Source of the DNA: Plasmopara viticola
Lineage: Eukaryota; Oomycota; Peronosporomycetes; Peronosporales; Peronosporaceae
Direction: 5' to 3'
Assembly (NCBI GenBank): GCA_001695595.3
Contig: MBPM02000001.1
Coordinates: forward strand, 2,046,001-2,110,000
Length of the DNA stretch: 64,000 nt
The first letter of the stretch is position 1. Every line of letters starts with the position of its first letter. A program made the translations under genes and the position numbers. The notes beneath the pieces are model-generated. The model did not search any database. It had not been told where the DNA came from and saw nothing but the letters and a program-made list of their open reading frames with translations. Positions 45,401-58,005 of the stretch are shown one piece after another.

Positions 45401-48400
45401 CGTTTGAGCTTTGGGATCAATTTAGACACAAGCATCATTTTGCCAGAACACTCAATCGTTTTTTCCATCACTTGAGCTGATGTAGGGTTGCTACCAAGTT
45501 CGTCCAGCTCTCGCTCCTCAACGCCCTTGATCAAGAACGGATGATTGCAGCATTTCCGTAATTGCAGCTGAATATTATTCAGCGTCGGCAACCCGTTCTT
45601 TGTGCCACGGTACAGAAAGCTCTTGTTTTTGTCGTATATGGCTCGGTAGTACTGCTTCTGCAGCGTCGTTAGCTCTACAGAGATGATTGTCTCTTCTTTC
45701 GGAGGAATACTCTTTTCCACGTCCTCCTTCACCCGACGCAAAATGTACGGTGCCAACAGTTGCTGAAGTCGCACGACCTGCTCCTGCGAATGCAGTCTTC
45801 CAAAGTCTCGATTGAATGCCTCTAAGCTGGCAAACTTCACCGGCTCCAAGTAATTGAGCAAAACCCATAGCTCCTGTGTGTTGTTTTGGAGGGGTGTGCC
45901 CGTCAGCAGTACCTTGCGATCGACGTGTAGAACGCGCATCATTTTCAGCACACGTGACCCGGCACTTTTCAATCGGTGTGCTTCATCGACGACAACTAAG
46001 CGCCAGTGAATGTGCTCAAACTCTTCAAAGTCGGTCAAAATAGTCTCGAAAGTGGTGAGCAAGATGTGAAACTTAAAAATTGAATTGCCTAAACCCGGAT
46101 AATACCACTCTTGCTCTCGAATAACTGCACGCATATCTTTAGCCGTGAACTTTGTAGTACGATCGCCAATGTCGTGATACACGCACACATTGAGATCCGT
46201 CCAGCTCTCAATTTCACGACGCCAATGCTGAATTGTAGATAATGGAACGACGATCAAGTATGGTCCACGAATTAACTCTTCCGATTTCATGTGTTCAATG
46301 AGCGAAACTATTTGAACTGTCTTGCCTAGACCCATCTCATCCGCCAATATGCACGACCGTTGAGCTTTAATACACGACACCATCCAGTTGAGACCTTCTA
46401 CCTGATAAGCACGCAGCGTGCGTCCACCTTTGTACGTTGGTGACTGCTCATACGGTACAAATTCATTCGCATCTCCATGCTCACTTGCACCCGCAGTCTT
46501 GCTGCGTGATGACATGCTCCTCACGTTGCTCCGCTCTGGAAGAAAGCTAGCAAAGTGCTCATGTGGATCGATACTGTTGTCAACCACCCCTGCGTAAAGA
46601 TGTTGCATGGGGCCACTCGGAGCAGTATAGTTCGCGGGTTGCATTAATGTCTGCGTCGAAGCTGATAATGCTACATCACGATCAGCAGTTCCTACTTTAA
46701 GCATTCGTTTGTACTTATTGTAGCTGTAGTTTGTAAATGCTGAGTCTTCGGGAACTGCGTCATCGGGGATCGTTTCAAGTCGAACCTTTGTTACTTGCTT
46801 AGCTTGACAGAACGGAGGATACATAAATGCTGGTCGAGGGGAATGAAAGTGGAAAAGGACCTGGCTGGGGGACGAACTAATCAATCCAACGACCTCTTGA
46901 AACGAACGACCGGAAACTGCTATGTTGTTCACTGCCACAAGCACGTCACCAATTGATATAGCTCCGGATGCCTGAGCTGGACCTATCATTCCATTTGCGA
47001 GCATTTGGAAACCTAAAACTGAAACGTTGTTATTGCTGCTAATTCCAAGACGCATTCCCAAACCGAAAGGTGATCGACCAAGAATGACGCAATATTCTGT
47101 TGAGGCTGGGAGCTCATTAAAAGCTGTTGCCGGATACGTCGAGTTAAATCGAAAAGCAGCGCTAATTGGTTCAAGCTTTGTGGAGTACCCGAGCGCAACA
47201 TGCTCAACCATAGAGCTGAGCACCTCACCAACTTCAACTTCTGCTTTCTTTTTGTGACCTCCAGTTTCACCATCACTTTCGTCCTCGTCATTCTCGAGTG
47301 ACAAGATTCCAGGATAGAGAGTTGGTCGATTATGATACCCGCTTATTGCATCAAAGTCAGCATCATCGTCGGATGAAGACCCATCTTCATCCGAATAATC
47401 TTCATCGTCATCTTCTTCTAAGGCTTTAGGTGCCAAGTATTGCCTGGTGGTTACAAATGCGTTCGTATACATACCGCACTGTTTAAGCACATCTTTATCC
47501 GGCGTGTGATTATTCAGCAAACAATGAAAGGCAAATAATTGTGCTTTGACTTGTTCTTGCATTTGAAGCCGTTGATAAGCGTTGCTGCCGTACGCTCCTC
47601 CCACAGCTTTTCTACTACGACTGCACTCACCCTCGTGACCAAAACCAAGTGTGCAAAAGCGGTCTTCTTCACAGCATCGGCTTCCGTTAATACTCGTTGC
47701 TAAAGCATACTGGTGTCGCTTCGCGCAGCATGGCAACTGACACGTTGTTTCACAAATCTCCTTCGCGCTAGGCACGCGACTGAACTTGAAATACCGCTGA
47801 ATTTGCTCATCATCACCTATATCCTCAGGGCGCTCCCACGTCGAAAATCGAACCGACATACCGACCCACTTGACGAGAAAAAAAGTAGCAGCACGGTCTT
47901 TCAAGCTGATAAGCGCCAAGCTCTTTGTCGCATTTATACCCTTAGGGCTGCGTTTGGAAATTTTTTTGTTTACTTTGCCCTCACCGTCAGCGCGCTCCAT
48001 CAAAATGTTGGGAGCGTGAATACTTGAAGTAACTATTTTCGGATCTGAGTGAATCTCAGTAGAATCAGAGACTAAAGAAGCAGCAGTTCGAGGGGACTTT
48101 TCAGCCTCACTGGCCTTCAGCACAACCTTTGTACACACCTGCTTCACTTTCTCCAGCTTGTCGGTATATTTTGTTCGAGCTCGACAGTACCCACAAAACC
48201 ACTCACCCTCTGGCAATTCTGTAATTTGTGGAGTAGCACAACGCATGTGAACCTCACCATCGCATTGGTCACATAACAACAGCTGGTCACTGTGATCTTT
48301 ATTTCTGCATACGCAACAACCAATCTGCCAAGGAGCCCATACATCGTAGAACTTTTCAGCTTCGCTCCGAAACTCAATCTGAAGACGTTGATCTTCTTCT

Positions 48401-49653
48401 ATGTCCCCTGAAGGAGGCAATTTCAGCCAAGCCGTCGGAGTCAGTATCCAATCATACAGCCATTTTTCAAAAGTACGCAAGAGCTGATCTGCAACACGCC
48501 AAATGTCGGATCCTTCAGCATTATACGTTTTGCAATTTTGAAACACCAGCCGCACGTCGGAAGCAAAGAGAGACACAGCCGACGGTCCAACGTAGTAGCT
48601 TTCACGACCTAGTCGCGTAAAAATCGTTCCAAGATCCATAGGATTTAAAATGAAGTTGAGATAATCAGGCACCTCTTCAACATCAACCGGATGCTGAAAA
48701 ATATCGCCTCCTACTTCTTTTGTCAGCTTTGTGACAATGCCCAACATACGCTCGGGCACACTATCGGCATTGTTTACAAAGAAGTAGTCGGTCACACGTG
48801 GAAACTTCGGCACGTACGGCAATTGACGACGTCGCTTTTCAATCTGTTCGTCTAAATGGTCGGCTGGATCCACTTTATGATTTAAGATCTTTTCCACCGT
48901 CAATTTATTGGCCTCTAGGTCGTCCACTTCATCCAATGGTTGGTATCCTTCTCGCCTTAGCTTGCGATCGTAAACTTGCACGCGATGGAATTTCTGGTAT
49001 CCTTCTGGGATAAAGAGCTCCACCTCATCAAATGTGAGCCAATATAAATGCAAGTAGGACCGACCAAGGAATTTGCACAAGTACTCTACTAGTCCTGTAG
49101 ATTCATTAGTCCGTCGCCCAACAATTTGGTCCAATTGTGGGTAGCCCACGTCCTGCAATAGCAATAATACATTAAAAACAGGCTTAACTTGGCCTTTGCA
49201 AAAAAATCACGTACGGTTCGAAGCTGATAGTCAAGTTGTTGCGCACGCTTTTTCTTGTCGGCAAGAATGGCTTCTTCGACCTCCGACATGTCGTCCTCTT
49301 CCACGTACGTAACCTTTTTTGAGCTTTTACGGCGATTTCGACGCTTCTCGTTGTCCCCGCTCTGTAAAAGACCTTCTGTTTTAAGCTCTGTCGTTACGAC
49401 ACTGGTAGTAGGGCCTACAGGACTCGCCTCGGGTTCGAGAACCGTCAATTTCTGCTCAGCAGCATTAAGTGACCTTTGTGTCGCTGAAGAGGTGTCTTTC
49501 AGCTGGTTCACCGGTACAGCAGCAGCTAATAAGAAATAATGGTGACGTTAGCGTACGTTCTAGTAAAATGAACACACAAATGGTCGCGACGACGGCGGCT
49601 GTCGTTAAAATCATGTGAAGAAACGCACCTGGATGAGAAAACTCGAGATCCAT
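42433..49653 (-). CDS. CHD-family chromatin remodeller with chromo, bromo, PHD and PDZ domains (three exons)
   Basis: complement(42433-49152, 49215-49525, 49629-49653), 2351 residues. Introns are 62 and 103 nt with GTACGT and GTGCGT donors; exon 1 encodes only MDLEFSHP plus one base. Domains in order: chromo-like, about 124-160 (YLCKFLGRSYLHLYW); bromodomain, about 245-345 (ILNPMDLGTIFTRLG ... CKTYNAEGS); PHD, about 389-434; second chromodomain, about 533-570 (FFLVKWVGMSVRFSTWERP); PDZ, about 798-882 (GLGMRLG ... GDVLVAVNN); SNF2 ATPase from about 1018, Walker A ADEMGLGKT near 1047 and DEAH near 1165; helicase C to about 1470 (QSRCHRIGQKKSVQIYRL); then a cluster of PHD and extended PHD fingers (about 1800-2250). 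It should slide or remodel nucleosomes at marked histone tails in the nucleus. An acidic patch and basic C-terminus are also present. The ATPase motifs look intact. Confidence 0.9.
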
Positions 49654-52600
49654 GGTCCTGCAGCTCTCCGTAGCGGGGATCCAGCGATAATAAACCGGTA
49701 GCTCGTGCGCGGTCGACGGGGTGGCTACAAGCGCTAGAGGCGGAAAAGCAGCGCGCCCTTATCCCCTGTGAGCAAAAATGGCGGCAACCGCAATTCCAAA
49801 ACCATTATGTGTGGCGCACATTAACAATGCGATTCGTTAAATTGATAATGATTCGGGTTTTTCGAAGGCGCAAGTGCTGAGGAGGGGACTAAATAAATAC
49901 TGATTGATACCAATCACGATGGGATACCAACTTTCGTCAAGTCAAAGGTCATGAGTACATACATGTATACAGTAAACCCAGCGTTAATTTTACAGCCCTT
50001 CTTAGAAATATCATTATAATGTTAAAACTTTACAACACTTGGCTGCGCGATACTCAGCTTATTCGACACGTTTTAGTGGTTGGTCCGCATACTCAGCGCC
50101 ATGCGTGTATATTCTTCGTCATGCAGAATAGATTGCAAGGAAAAAAGAATTTAGATCCACTTGGACCCCATGGCTGCTTCCAAAGCGGTCAAGGATTACA
50201 ATTCTATGAGCATTAAAAGACATTAGTTAATTATGATAAATCACCTCATGTGGCCGTAGATGCTTAGCACTGTTTAAAACGGCTATGAGCGAACACATCG
50301 TATAAAAAGGTTCGATCGGACAGGTCGAAATAATTTTGAGAATAGATGGATGACCGTCACCATGGCGTTTGGCTATGAAAAGCCTCTCATATAATATTCC
50401 GCTAACGAAATGCTGTAAAGCGGCGGCCGTTGACGAGATAGAATGTGTGATATTAAAGATTTGTGTTGACGACATCGGCAGTCTATTGGCTTTGAGTGGA
50501 AATAAATTGAGGCTTATGTTATTGTTTATTACTAGATCCGTTCAGTGCATTGTTATCGATCCGCGGTCAAACTTGTATGATCTACTTATGTCAATTGCGT
50601 GAAATATCTACATTGTATATCTACATGGCATGATCAAAGATTTGACATTTATGAGCACCTCCATGGGTTACGATTACTTAAATCGCGTGACATGATCCAC
50701 AGGATCTGGTTAACTAAGCTTCACGTAATATAGCTGCCACTATGTATCCAAGTATAGATTAATTGTGACCTATCATTTTATACGATCAGTGAATTACCTG
50801 TATCTCAATTGATCACATCAGTACTGATCTGGCCCAGCATGGTGATGGGACGTTACCGCCTATCCGTGGAGTGCCCTGGTAGTCCTCATGTTAAAAGAGG
50901 CCATACGACGGCCAATCGTTTCCCAGAGATTTGAGAACTAGCAGGGAAAGAAATGCGTAATTATTTATTACAGACGGATCTTCTTTGAGCAACAAAAATC
51001 GCCGGTGTTCTAGTAGAAATGTATTATTTGGTCTCGCAAGCTACGTGCCTAAGTAATTTTGATTGCTCAAGGTGAACCTCGACCTGACGACGTGATCAAC
51101 TTTTCTTTGTAGACCATACAAGGCACGAAAATCAAACACCACACCCAATAGCCACTTCAGTTTGGTTAAGTACCTGAACATTCCCACATAACGTAAATCG
51201 CCCGTCTTTTGTCCTGCAAAGCCGGCGACTAACCGTCTCCGACAAGCACCGTGTGAAAAGCCCTGTCGGTGGGGACGTGAGATGAGACTCCTTTTATCCC
51301 CTAACTTCATGAAGTCAATTCTCAGTTACCAACTAATCCCTGTATTTGTCGGCATTTCGGGGCATACTGTACTCGCAATCCTTGCAAGTGTCGCTTTATC
51401 ATAATGCTGATTGCCAAGATGGTATATTTAAATTGTTTATTCGAATTTGGTTGTATTTGGCGCCTACTGGAGGTTTACCTTATGCCACCAAATGACTTAT
51501 CATGCAAAAATTCACAGCACTACGTAAAGTTCTTGTTATTTATATTCAACAAATAATTTGCAGTCGGAGTTGTGAACTTGCAGTTTTCACACAGTCTTTT
51601 GAGATGGATATAAGCTCAGAATCGATAGGCCAGTTTTCAAAGAAAAGGGCCTATGCAACAACAGCAAATTAGCGATTTTGACTACTTTGCAAGCGGTCAT
51701 GAGCATCCGTTTAGACCCCGAGCAAGAAAGTGCCGCTACAGGTTAATTTGCGTCACGTGAACTTGACTTTTGTAGCAAATAACCTTTAGCGTCGATCTCG
51801 CGACACCACTAAATATTCTTGAAAAAAACGGACGGATTATAGCGGCTTATTGATTCGGATGAGTAAGTCGATATCTGTATGGATATCAACTCCAATAAAA
51901 GTCGAGGCTAACAATATGGTAGTACAGTGCATCCTTGTATCTGAGAATAATATTTGGCTTAACTCCTTACGTTAAAATGTACGATCGATGGGATGCTAGG
52001 GGTCAATTTAGGCGACGAGAGCGAGCGAGTGTTTTACTTCCTCATCACGCTGTTACTCGCTTTGTTGGCAGCGTAAGCAACGATGAGTACACCTGCTCTC
52101 AAGTAAATGGCTATTGTCTAGCAACACGATTCTTTTGCTAATCAGAGTTGTGTCAAACCTTTGTTAGGTGGTAATTTTAGTTGTGGACTTCTTGTCAACG
52201 CATCCTGTTTTTTTCTGGAAGCGGTTGATAAGCTGCGGTACATTTTAGTGGGAGCGCGAATGCACTTTATAGAGCTCAGTATTAGGAGTGGTAGCTAGTG
52301 CGTCTGACTTAAGAAAAAGTTGTGGCGGCCAATCCGGTCGCTCGGGCATCGACGTAAGCTACCAAATATGTTCGTGAACCAGCTATTGATTGATACGTTG
52401 CTCTATGAATGCTTTGTGGAATAGACAAGGAAGGGGTGGGCACGCAGCAGTGAAACGCTCCACGGGTTAGACAAGAAGGGTAGCGAGTGACATGGGTATA
52501 GTCCACGCAAAATCGGACCGCGAGACCAGCATCAAATTCAGGTGGTTTAAAAAGCAAAAACGAGATATTGAACGTTTCTTTTCGTTGGCCTATCCAGACC

Positions 52601-53552
52601 GAAAGTTATCAGGCCACTGCTATCATTGAACTTGTGTACTATAGTTTGACTGATTCAGACACATTTAATTCGAGAAGAAAATGTGGATCTTAAATGTATT
52701 AAATCGTTTTGGACCGTTTACGACGTATATCTATAAGTGACATGAATTGTCGTACGGGCAAGATATGGATGTTATATGTATTTTGGTCTTAGAGCTATGC
52801 TTGAGTGTTTTGTTCCCTGGTGAAGCATGAAAAAGCAGCACGATCTCATTTTGTCTTCGTACTTTGCGTTTCATCAGCACCCGCGCCACCATCTGCAAGC
52901 AACTTCACGAATATGATAACAATATTGAGAATTTGCTACCCGACACAATCTATGATTCTATAATTATAGATTACTTAAAGCAAGATCGCCTTGCTTATCC
53001 AATTAAAAGCGCAGGTAGCGTGATGTACAAGTAAATTAACTTATACTGCAGCTTAAAACTGGGTCACTTCTCCTGATAGCCGTGATTATACAGCTCTTCG
53101 ATGTGTGTTGTGGTGTGCTATCTCTAGTTCATTTTCAACGACACTTACAGCTGTAAAGCAACAAAATATATTGCTTTTGCAAGGATCTGTACCGGTCACG
53201 AAGCAAGCTGACAAATTAAGTTTTGTCTAACCCAAAGGCTTTGGCAAAAGCTGCAGCCTTAGAGCAAGCCAACTGTGGATGGTTGATGCGCGGGATGAGT
53301 TTTTACTGATACACATCATCAGAACCTCGCTCCAGCAGCAGTGAACTAATATTCGTACACGGAAATGAGCGACGTCATGATAACGTACCTCTTGACTTAA
53401 CAGACTTCAGCGCGTCCTAAACTTAGCGCACCTATAATTGATTGCGGTCAGTCAACAAAGCTGTTTGATGTCGCAAAACCAAACAAGTTTGGCTGGATAA
53501 CGGGATATTTCCTAACGTCTGACTGTGGTAATATAATATTTTGACAGCACGG
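49654..53552. other. Intergenic, no gene seen
   Basis: Begins with the CHD gene promoter region and continues as AT-rich sequence. Frames up to 89 codons (51041-51310 minus) have no recognisable domain. A stretch near 50155 (CCCCATGGCTGCTTCCAAAGC) loosely resembles one near 10571, the only repeated motif noticed here. Confidence 0.4.
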
Positions 53553-53955
53553 AGTCTTTTCTTGTTCTTGACACAGACGAGTGTGACTTCGCCCTGGGCA
53601 AAGTCCCAACAGATTTCCAGCTTTCACATCCTAAGCCAATTAGGATGTGAAAGTTCGAAATCTGTTGGAAGACAAGGTCATAGATACGAGCCAAAACACT
53701 ATAATGAATCAGATTTCCATGTATGCCTCCTTCACAAAAATATTCAGCAGCTACAGCTACGCGCCCAGAATCAGTATGGAAAGTATCTAAAGCACCTAGA
53801 TTTCTTCGAAGACAAAGGCGACGCTGTCTTTTGAAATCCATTAGAGTCCTTTCTCATTTTTGACATAGACAAGTACAGCTTAACTTTGGGCAAGTCGGTT
53901 AGGGATGTCGAAGCTAGGAATCACTTGGTAGGGCAAGGTCATAGGTACGAGCCGC
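53553..53955. repeat. Diverged tandem duplication with a long inverted repeat
   Basis: Two plus-strand copies of a roughly 100-bp sequence are recognisable at 53553-53690 and 53848-53955: both start GAGTC-TTTTCTTGTTCTTGACA-like, have a C(C/T)TGGGCAA(A/G) motif and end AAGGTCATAGATACGAGCC-like. Copy 1 contains the inverted repeat at 53607-53667. The encoded frames are short and unidentified, so the nature of the element is unknown. Confidence 0.6.
53607..53667. repeat. Hairpin inverted repeat, about 25 paired bases
   Basis: CAACAGATTTC (53607-53617) pairs with GAAATCTGTTG (53657-53667), and CTTTCACATCCTAA (53621-53634) pairs with TTAGGATGTGAAAG (53640-53653), leaving a 5-nt loop and a 3-nt internal mismatch on each side. 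Longer and tighter than the other inverted repeats in the window. Confidence 0.85.
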
Positions 53956-56900
53956 ATGAACTGACCATTGACAGCGAAATAGACCACGAGTGGAGAATTA
54001 TAGCGGAGATTTTGAGGCGCTTTTGCCGTACAATTCTCAGTGTTTGATGCTGCAGAATGTGATTGATGTTATATTATACATCATCACCAAAAATGTGCAT
54101 GTTGTTCTTGATCCGACTCGAAAATTTGAAATTGACATCAATAAATTTTTCTCCTCCAGTGCCAAAACCTCTTTTTGCTTTTGTTTGAACAACAAAAATC
54201 GCCAATGCATACCCTGTTTGGCTGATGCATTCTTTAAGACAGACATTTGGAAGCCGACACAACCCTCTCAGCAGCTGATAAGTTGGCCTTTGAAAGCTAA
54301 GAGGACAATGCTTAAAAGTCCAGTTGTGGACACTGAGAGTGTAGCACCCAAAAAAATCGAACGAAGTATCACGAGTGGCGCTTTAGTGACGGAGACCGTC
54401 ATCTCCAATAGCTCATAGATGTATTAATTAAAATTGCAAACCTATCTGTGAAATAGTCCACTAGCATAAACAGCGATATCTTTGGCGTCTTCGGCAGCTA
54501 ACTGCTTTGGAACTTTCCTATTTTTAAGGATGATATGATGAGATTTGACAGAGCTTATAGTCTGTCGAAATGGTTGTTGTCGTCAAATTCCCCTTCATAC
54601 ATTTTCGCTTCGAAAGAGATCCGCCAGCGGTGGCCCAATGCCGCTATGACTGAGTCGTCACCAGCACTTTGCAGCTCATAGCGCTTACAGACTCCTAGCA
54701 CTTTGCCGGTCACGTATACAAGTCTTGCGGCGCTTCATTATGTTATGTAAGCTCAAGTTTAACATGATGGTACTCGAATACTGTGTCCATAAGTAGTCTG
54801 GATGTTTGTCTTCCAGCTACAGTGGTGCTGAATATAACATCTTGCTTAGGCAGCCGGCAAGATTACCTTAGCACTGTAAACACTTTTGATCAGTGTGATG
54901 AGTTTTTCCTTCGGCTATTACTATATTTCCATTGTTACTGGCTGCATCAGCGTGGACGACGAGCCTTAAACGGTCGCCTGCATGAAGTCGCCTATAAGCC
55001 CGTGGAAAGCGGCCAGATAGAAGAAAAAGAGATTTACGTTTTGGTGAAACTATCATTGCTGTCAAGAGAATGTCAGATATTGATTTTGGGCTGCCATTAA
55101 AAGTATAAACTTCTCTTCACACCTCAAAACAGGCATAGCATCGTCTCTATAAGCCAATACAAGCTCTTACATGGACATCTCGCCCAGGTCAAGCAGAGAT
55201 TTTACGGAAGGAAAATTTTAAGGCTGAGCCCATCTTGATAAACCGTGCACTACGAAATAAACTAATTAAACTAGATTCTGCTTATCTTTCCGCACACCTC
55301 CTTTGTTGAGGTGCTGTATGACTCCGTCACACGTGGTAGAGGTATCATTGAAAACAAACAACCTTTAATTTGTTCAATGTGACGTCCCGGTGCGTTGTCG
55401 CGGCAATAATATTCTCGCTCGAAAATTTGATGTAATAGATAATTGTACACGAATCAAGCTTTTAAATGGAGCCACAGAGTTTTGCCATCGCACCTTATGC
55501 TGCCTACTACTTCGTCTGCTTTGCAGTGCATTGCATTATGTGTGAGCTCAAACTGCTCGATCTTGATAGTGACATTCGCTGACAAAAAAAGCACACTCAC
55601 GTCGGGCGCCTTAATTACCTTCTTTTCAAAGTGAGCAAGACCCCAGCTTGAATTTGCCATTCTTTTCGAGGGTGCCGCCACTCGACCAGACAATTATGAC
55701 TCAGTATATATCGCATCGCCTAAACGGATCTGTTAAGAAAGTGCGAGACTTATGCATAACATCATTTGATGCGTTTGCTAAGAGTCATCTAAGCAGAATT
55801 TCGAGCATACCACCACACCACAAGTACAGCTCAGAAAAGCAGATACCAGGCCATGCAGTGCTAGCAACATGACATCGCTACGTAAAGCAGATTTCACCAG
55901 CTAGGATTAAATTTCTGTTTTAAAAGAGCCACCTGCATATTTATTTATTAGCGGTAATAGTGTCGCAAACATGAACACAAACGTCAAAGTTGTCGGGCAA
56001 GACAACGTCAAAGTGGTAGTGATAGGAAGTCCTGCGAGTGCTAAATTTGAATTAACTTTGCGGTGCTATGAGATTACTCGAAAAACTCTTGACGCCCTTC
56101 TTGATAATGATGCAGCTATAGCTACACCGCTTGCCCTGCTTTTAGCTCAGTTTAAATTACTCGCTAATAAACTTGGACGCTACTCCATCAGATTGAGGAC
56201 TTAGGTATTACACATTTACCTGATAGACGTGTGCAAACGCATAATAGCCACATGTTTTACACCGCTTGACGAATAAATAAACTACCGGTGTCAGCACCGG
56301 GCCCTCAACGCTGTCACCGGCTTTTTCGTTGAGGTAGCTGTACCAATGTCTCGTACGAGTTTTGCACAGCGTTACGAATACATTTTCGCGTCAGCACGAT
56401 TTAAGCTTCCATATTGTACGATATTGAACAAAAGCTGAGGATTTAGTATTGTTTATCACCTTTCTGAACTAAAGCGTTCATAGGGTTTCTTGCCCTTTGC
56501 GCAAGGGCTATATGCAACGGGTTTACACAGCACCGGACGGCAAATTGCGACAGTACCCGGTGGTGGCCGTTTTGCAATTTTATCGCCAAGGCATCAAAAG
56601 CGCAGCCTTGACGGCATTTATGCTTTATCGGGGAGTGCTTGCGGTGGGAATTGGCAGCATACGAGTGTCACAAATACACAGTTACTATATCGGCCTTTTT
56701 AGCTTGTCCGCGTTCTAACTTCAGCAATAGCTTTCGCCTTGGCCGTGAGCACGCGATTTCTGTTTCTCACGCTGGGGATGCACTTTAATTCGCGCAGCCA
56801 TAAAATCGATCTATGCATGATTAGCTTTCTAGTATAGCTTAACAAGGCAAGACGCACAGCAGATGTTCATAGGCGCACTGTGCTTCTTATTTATCGATCT

Positions 56901-57220
56901 CAATTCTATTATAACGGAAAAAAGGAAAAGAGGGAGCAATCAGCTAATTCGCTATCTAAGATTCATTAGAGGTAGCTTAAATTGTCGCGACCTAGGTCAC
57001 TTCAAGACAAATTGATACTGAATGTGGGTAACATGGTTTGATAACATAGTCTCACCATCTACGAGTAATCTTGGCGAGTGGGTAACACAGGTCCGCACGA
57101 CAAAAAGTTTATAGAATTTTAAAGCTAGGTATTACGTCGTCGCGTAGTATACATTGACCCACCTAAATTGCATCGAGATTTTATATACAATCGATCTTTA
57201 TATGTTGCAAACCTCGCGTG
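53956..57220. other. Gene-poor region with relic frames
   Basis: A 142-codon plus frame at 53990-54418 and an 105-codon frame at 54783-55100 are open but unidentified. Small hairpins occur at 56281-56340: CCGGTG-TCAG-CACCGG, and CCTCAACG...CGTTGAGG. The latter sequences recall the start of the LTR at 61946, so part of another LTR-type element may lie here. Confidence 0.4.
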
Positions 57221-57654
57221 TGACGTAACCGTCGGCACCAGCAATTCTACTGGGAACGGCTTTTACGCAAAATAATGAGAATATACCTAAAATACATATG
57301 TATCAGTACTATCCATAGGTATAGGCAATGATTCAATTTCGACCAGAAGACATTCGAGATGTCGCATAATCAATGGAAACCAAGAGGCCTTATTGGATAA
57401 AACCGACCTAGGTTGTGTAAGAAGTCAGATGGATTATAGAAGAATGATACCTTATAGGATGGTAGCAGTAGATAACTTAGAGCCACCAGATAGGCTGTAG
57501 CAAGAAAATAATTCGCAAGAGCTCTTCATCTTGTATCGCTTCTTGATTTACTTTAAGTAACAAACACTCCTCCCCGCTTACGACTTCATCTCGCCCGCGC
57601 CTCAGCCTCGTCCGACGGCCGACTTCAGTCAGCTTCCTCCGCGACTGTGTTACA
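57221..57654 (+). repeat. 5' LTR of the chromovirus
   Basis: Starts near TGACGTAACC and ends GCGACTGTGTTACA. It aligns along its length with the 3' LTR (shared ACGGCTTTTRCGCAAAAT, GAGRCCTTATTGGATAAAAC, AACAAACACTCCTCC and the terminal GCTTCCTCCGCGACTGTGTT block), with many substitutions and small indels. Confidence 0.85.
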
Positions 57655-58005
57655 TAGTAGCACTTGTCGTGTCGAGCTCAAGAGTTCAAGGCAATGATGC
57701 TCATGGTCACATAGTGAGAAGCGAGTCATCCAGTAATTATTTGTACGAGCCACACAGTGGGAAGTACTCGATTACAAAGGGTTGTCTTACGGCATGAACT
57801 TAAGGTTCAGTGGTTGATTAGTGTGGTTATACGCTAGTGTGGTATATACATCTAGAACATCTTCATTGTCTCGTGGTTTTGTGCTTTAGCTTTTTGGTGA
57901 ATCTCTTTCCCGCTCCTGAACCACGGAGAATAACTTCCAGATAAGTTGCCCACTTGGCTTTGCTTGATCTACATTCAATACTTCTGAGCTGTTTCGTTTG
58001 GCTTC

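Noticed and set aside
53990..54418. 142-codon plus-strand frame
   Set aside because: No recognisable domain, no signal peptide and no coding neighbour; left as a relic within the gene-poor interval.
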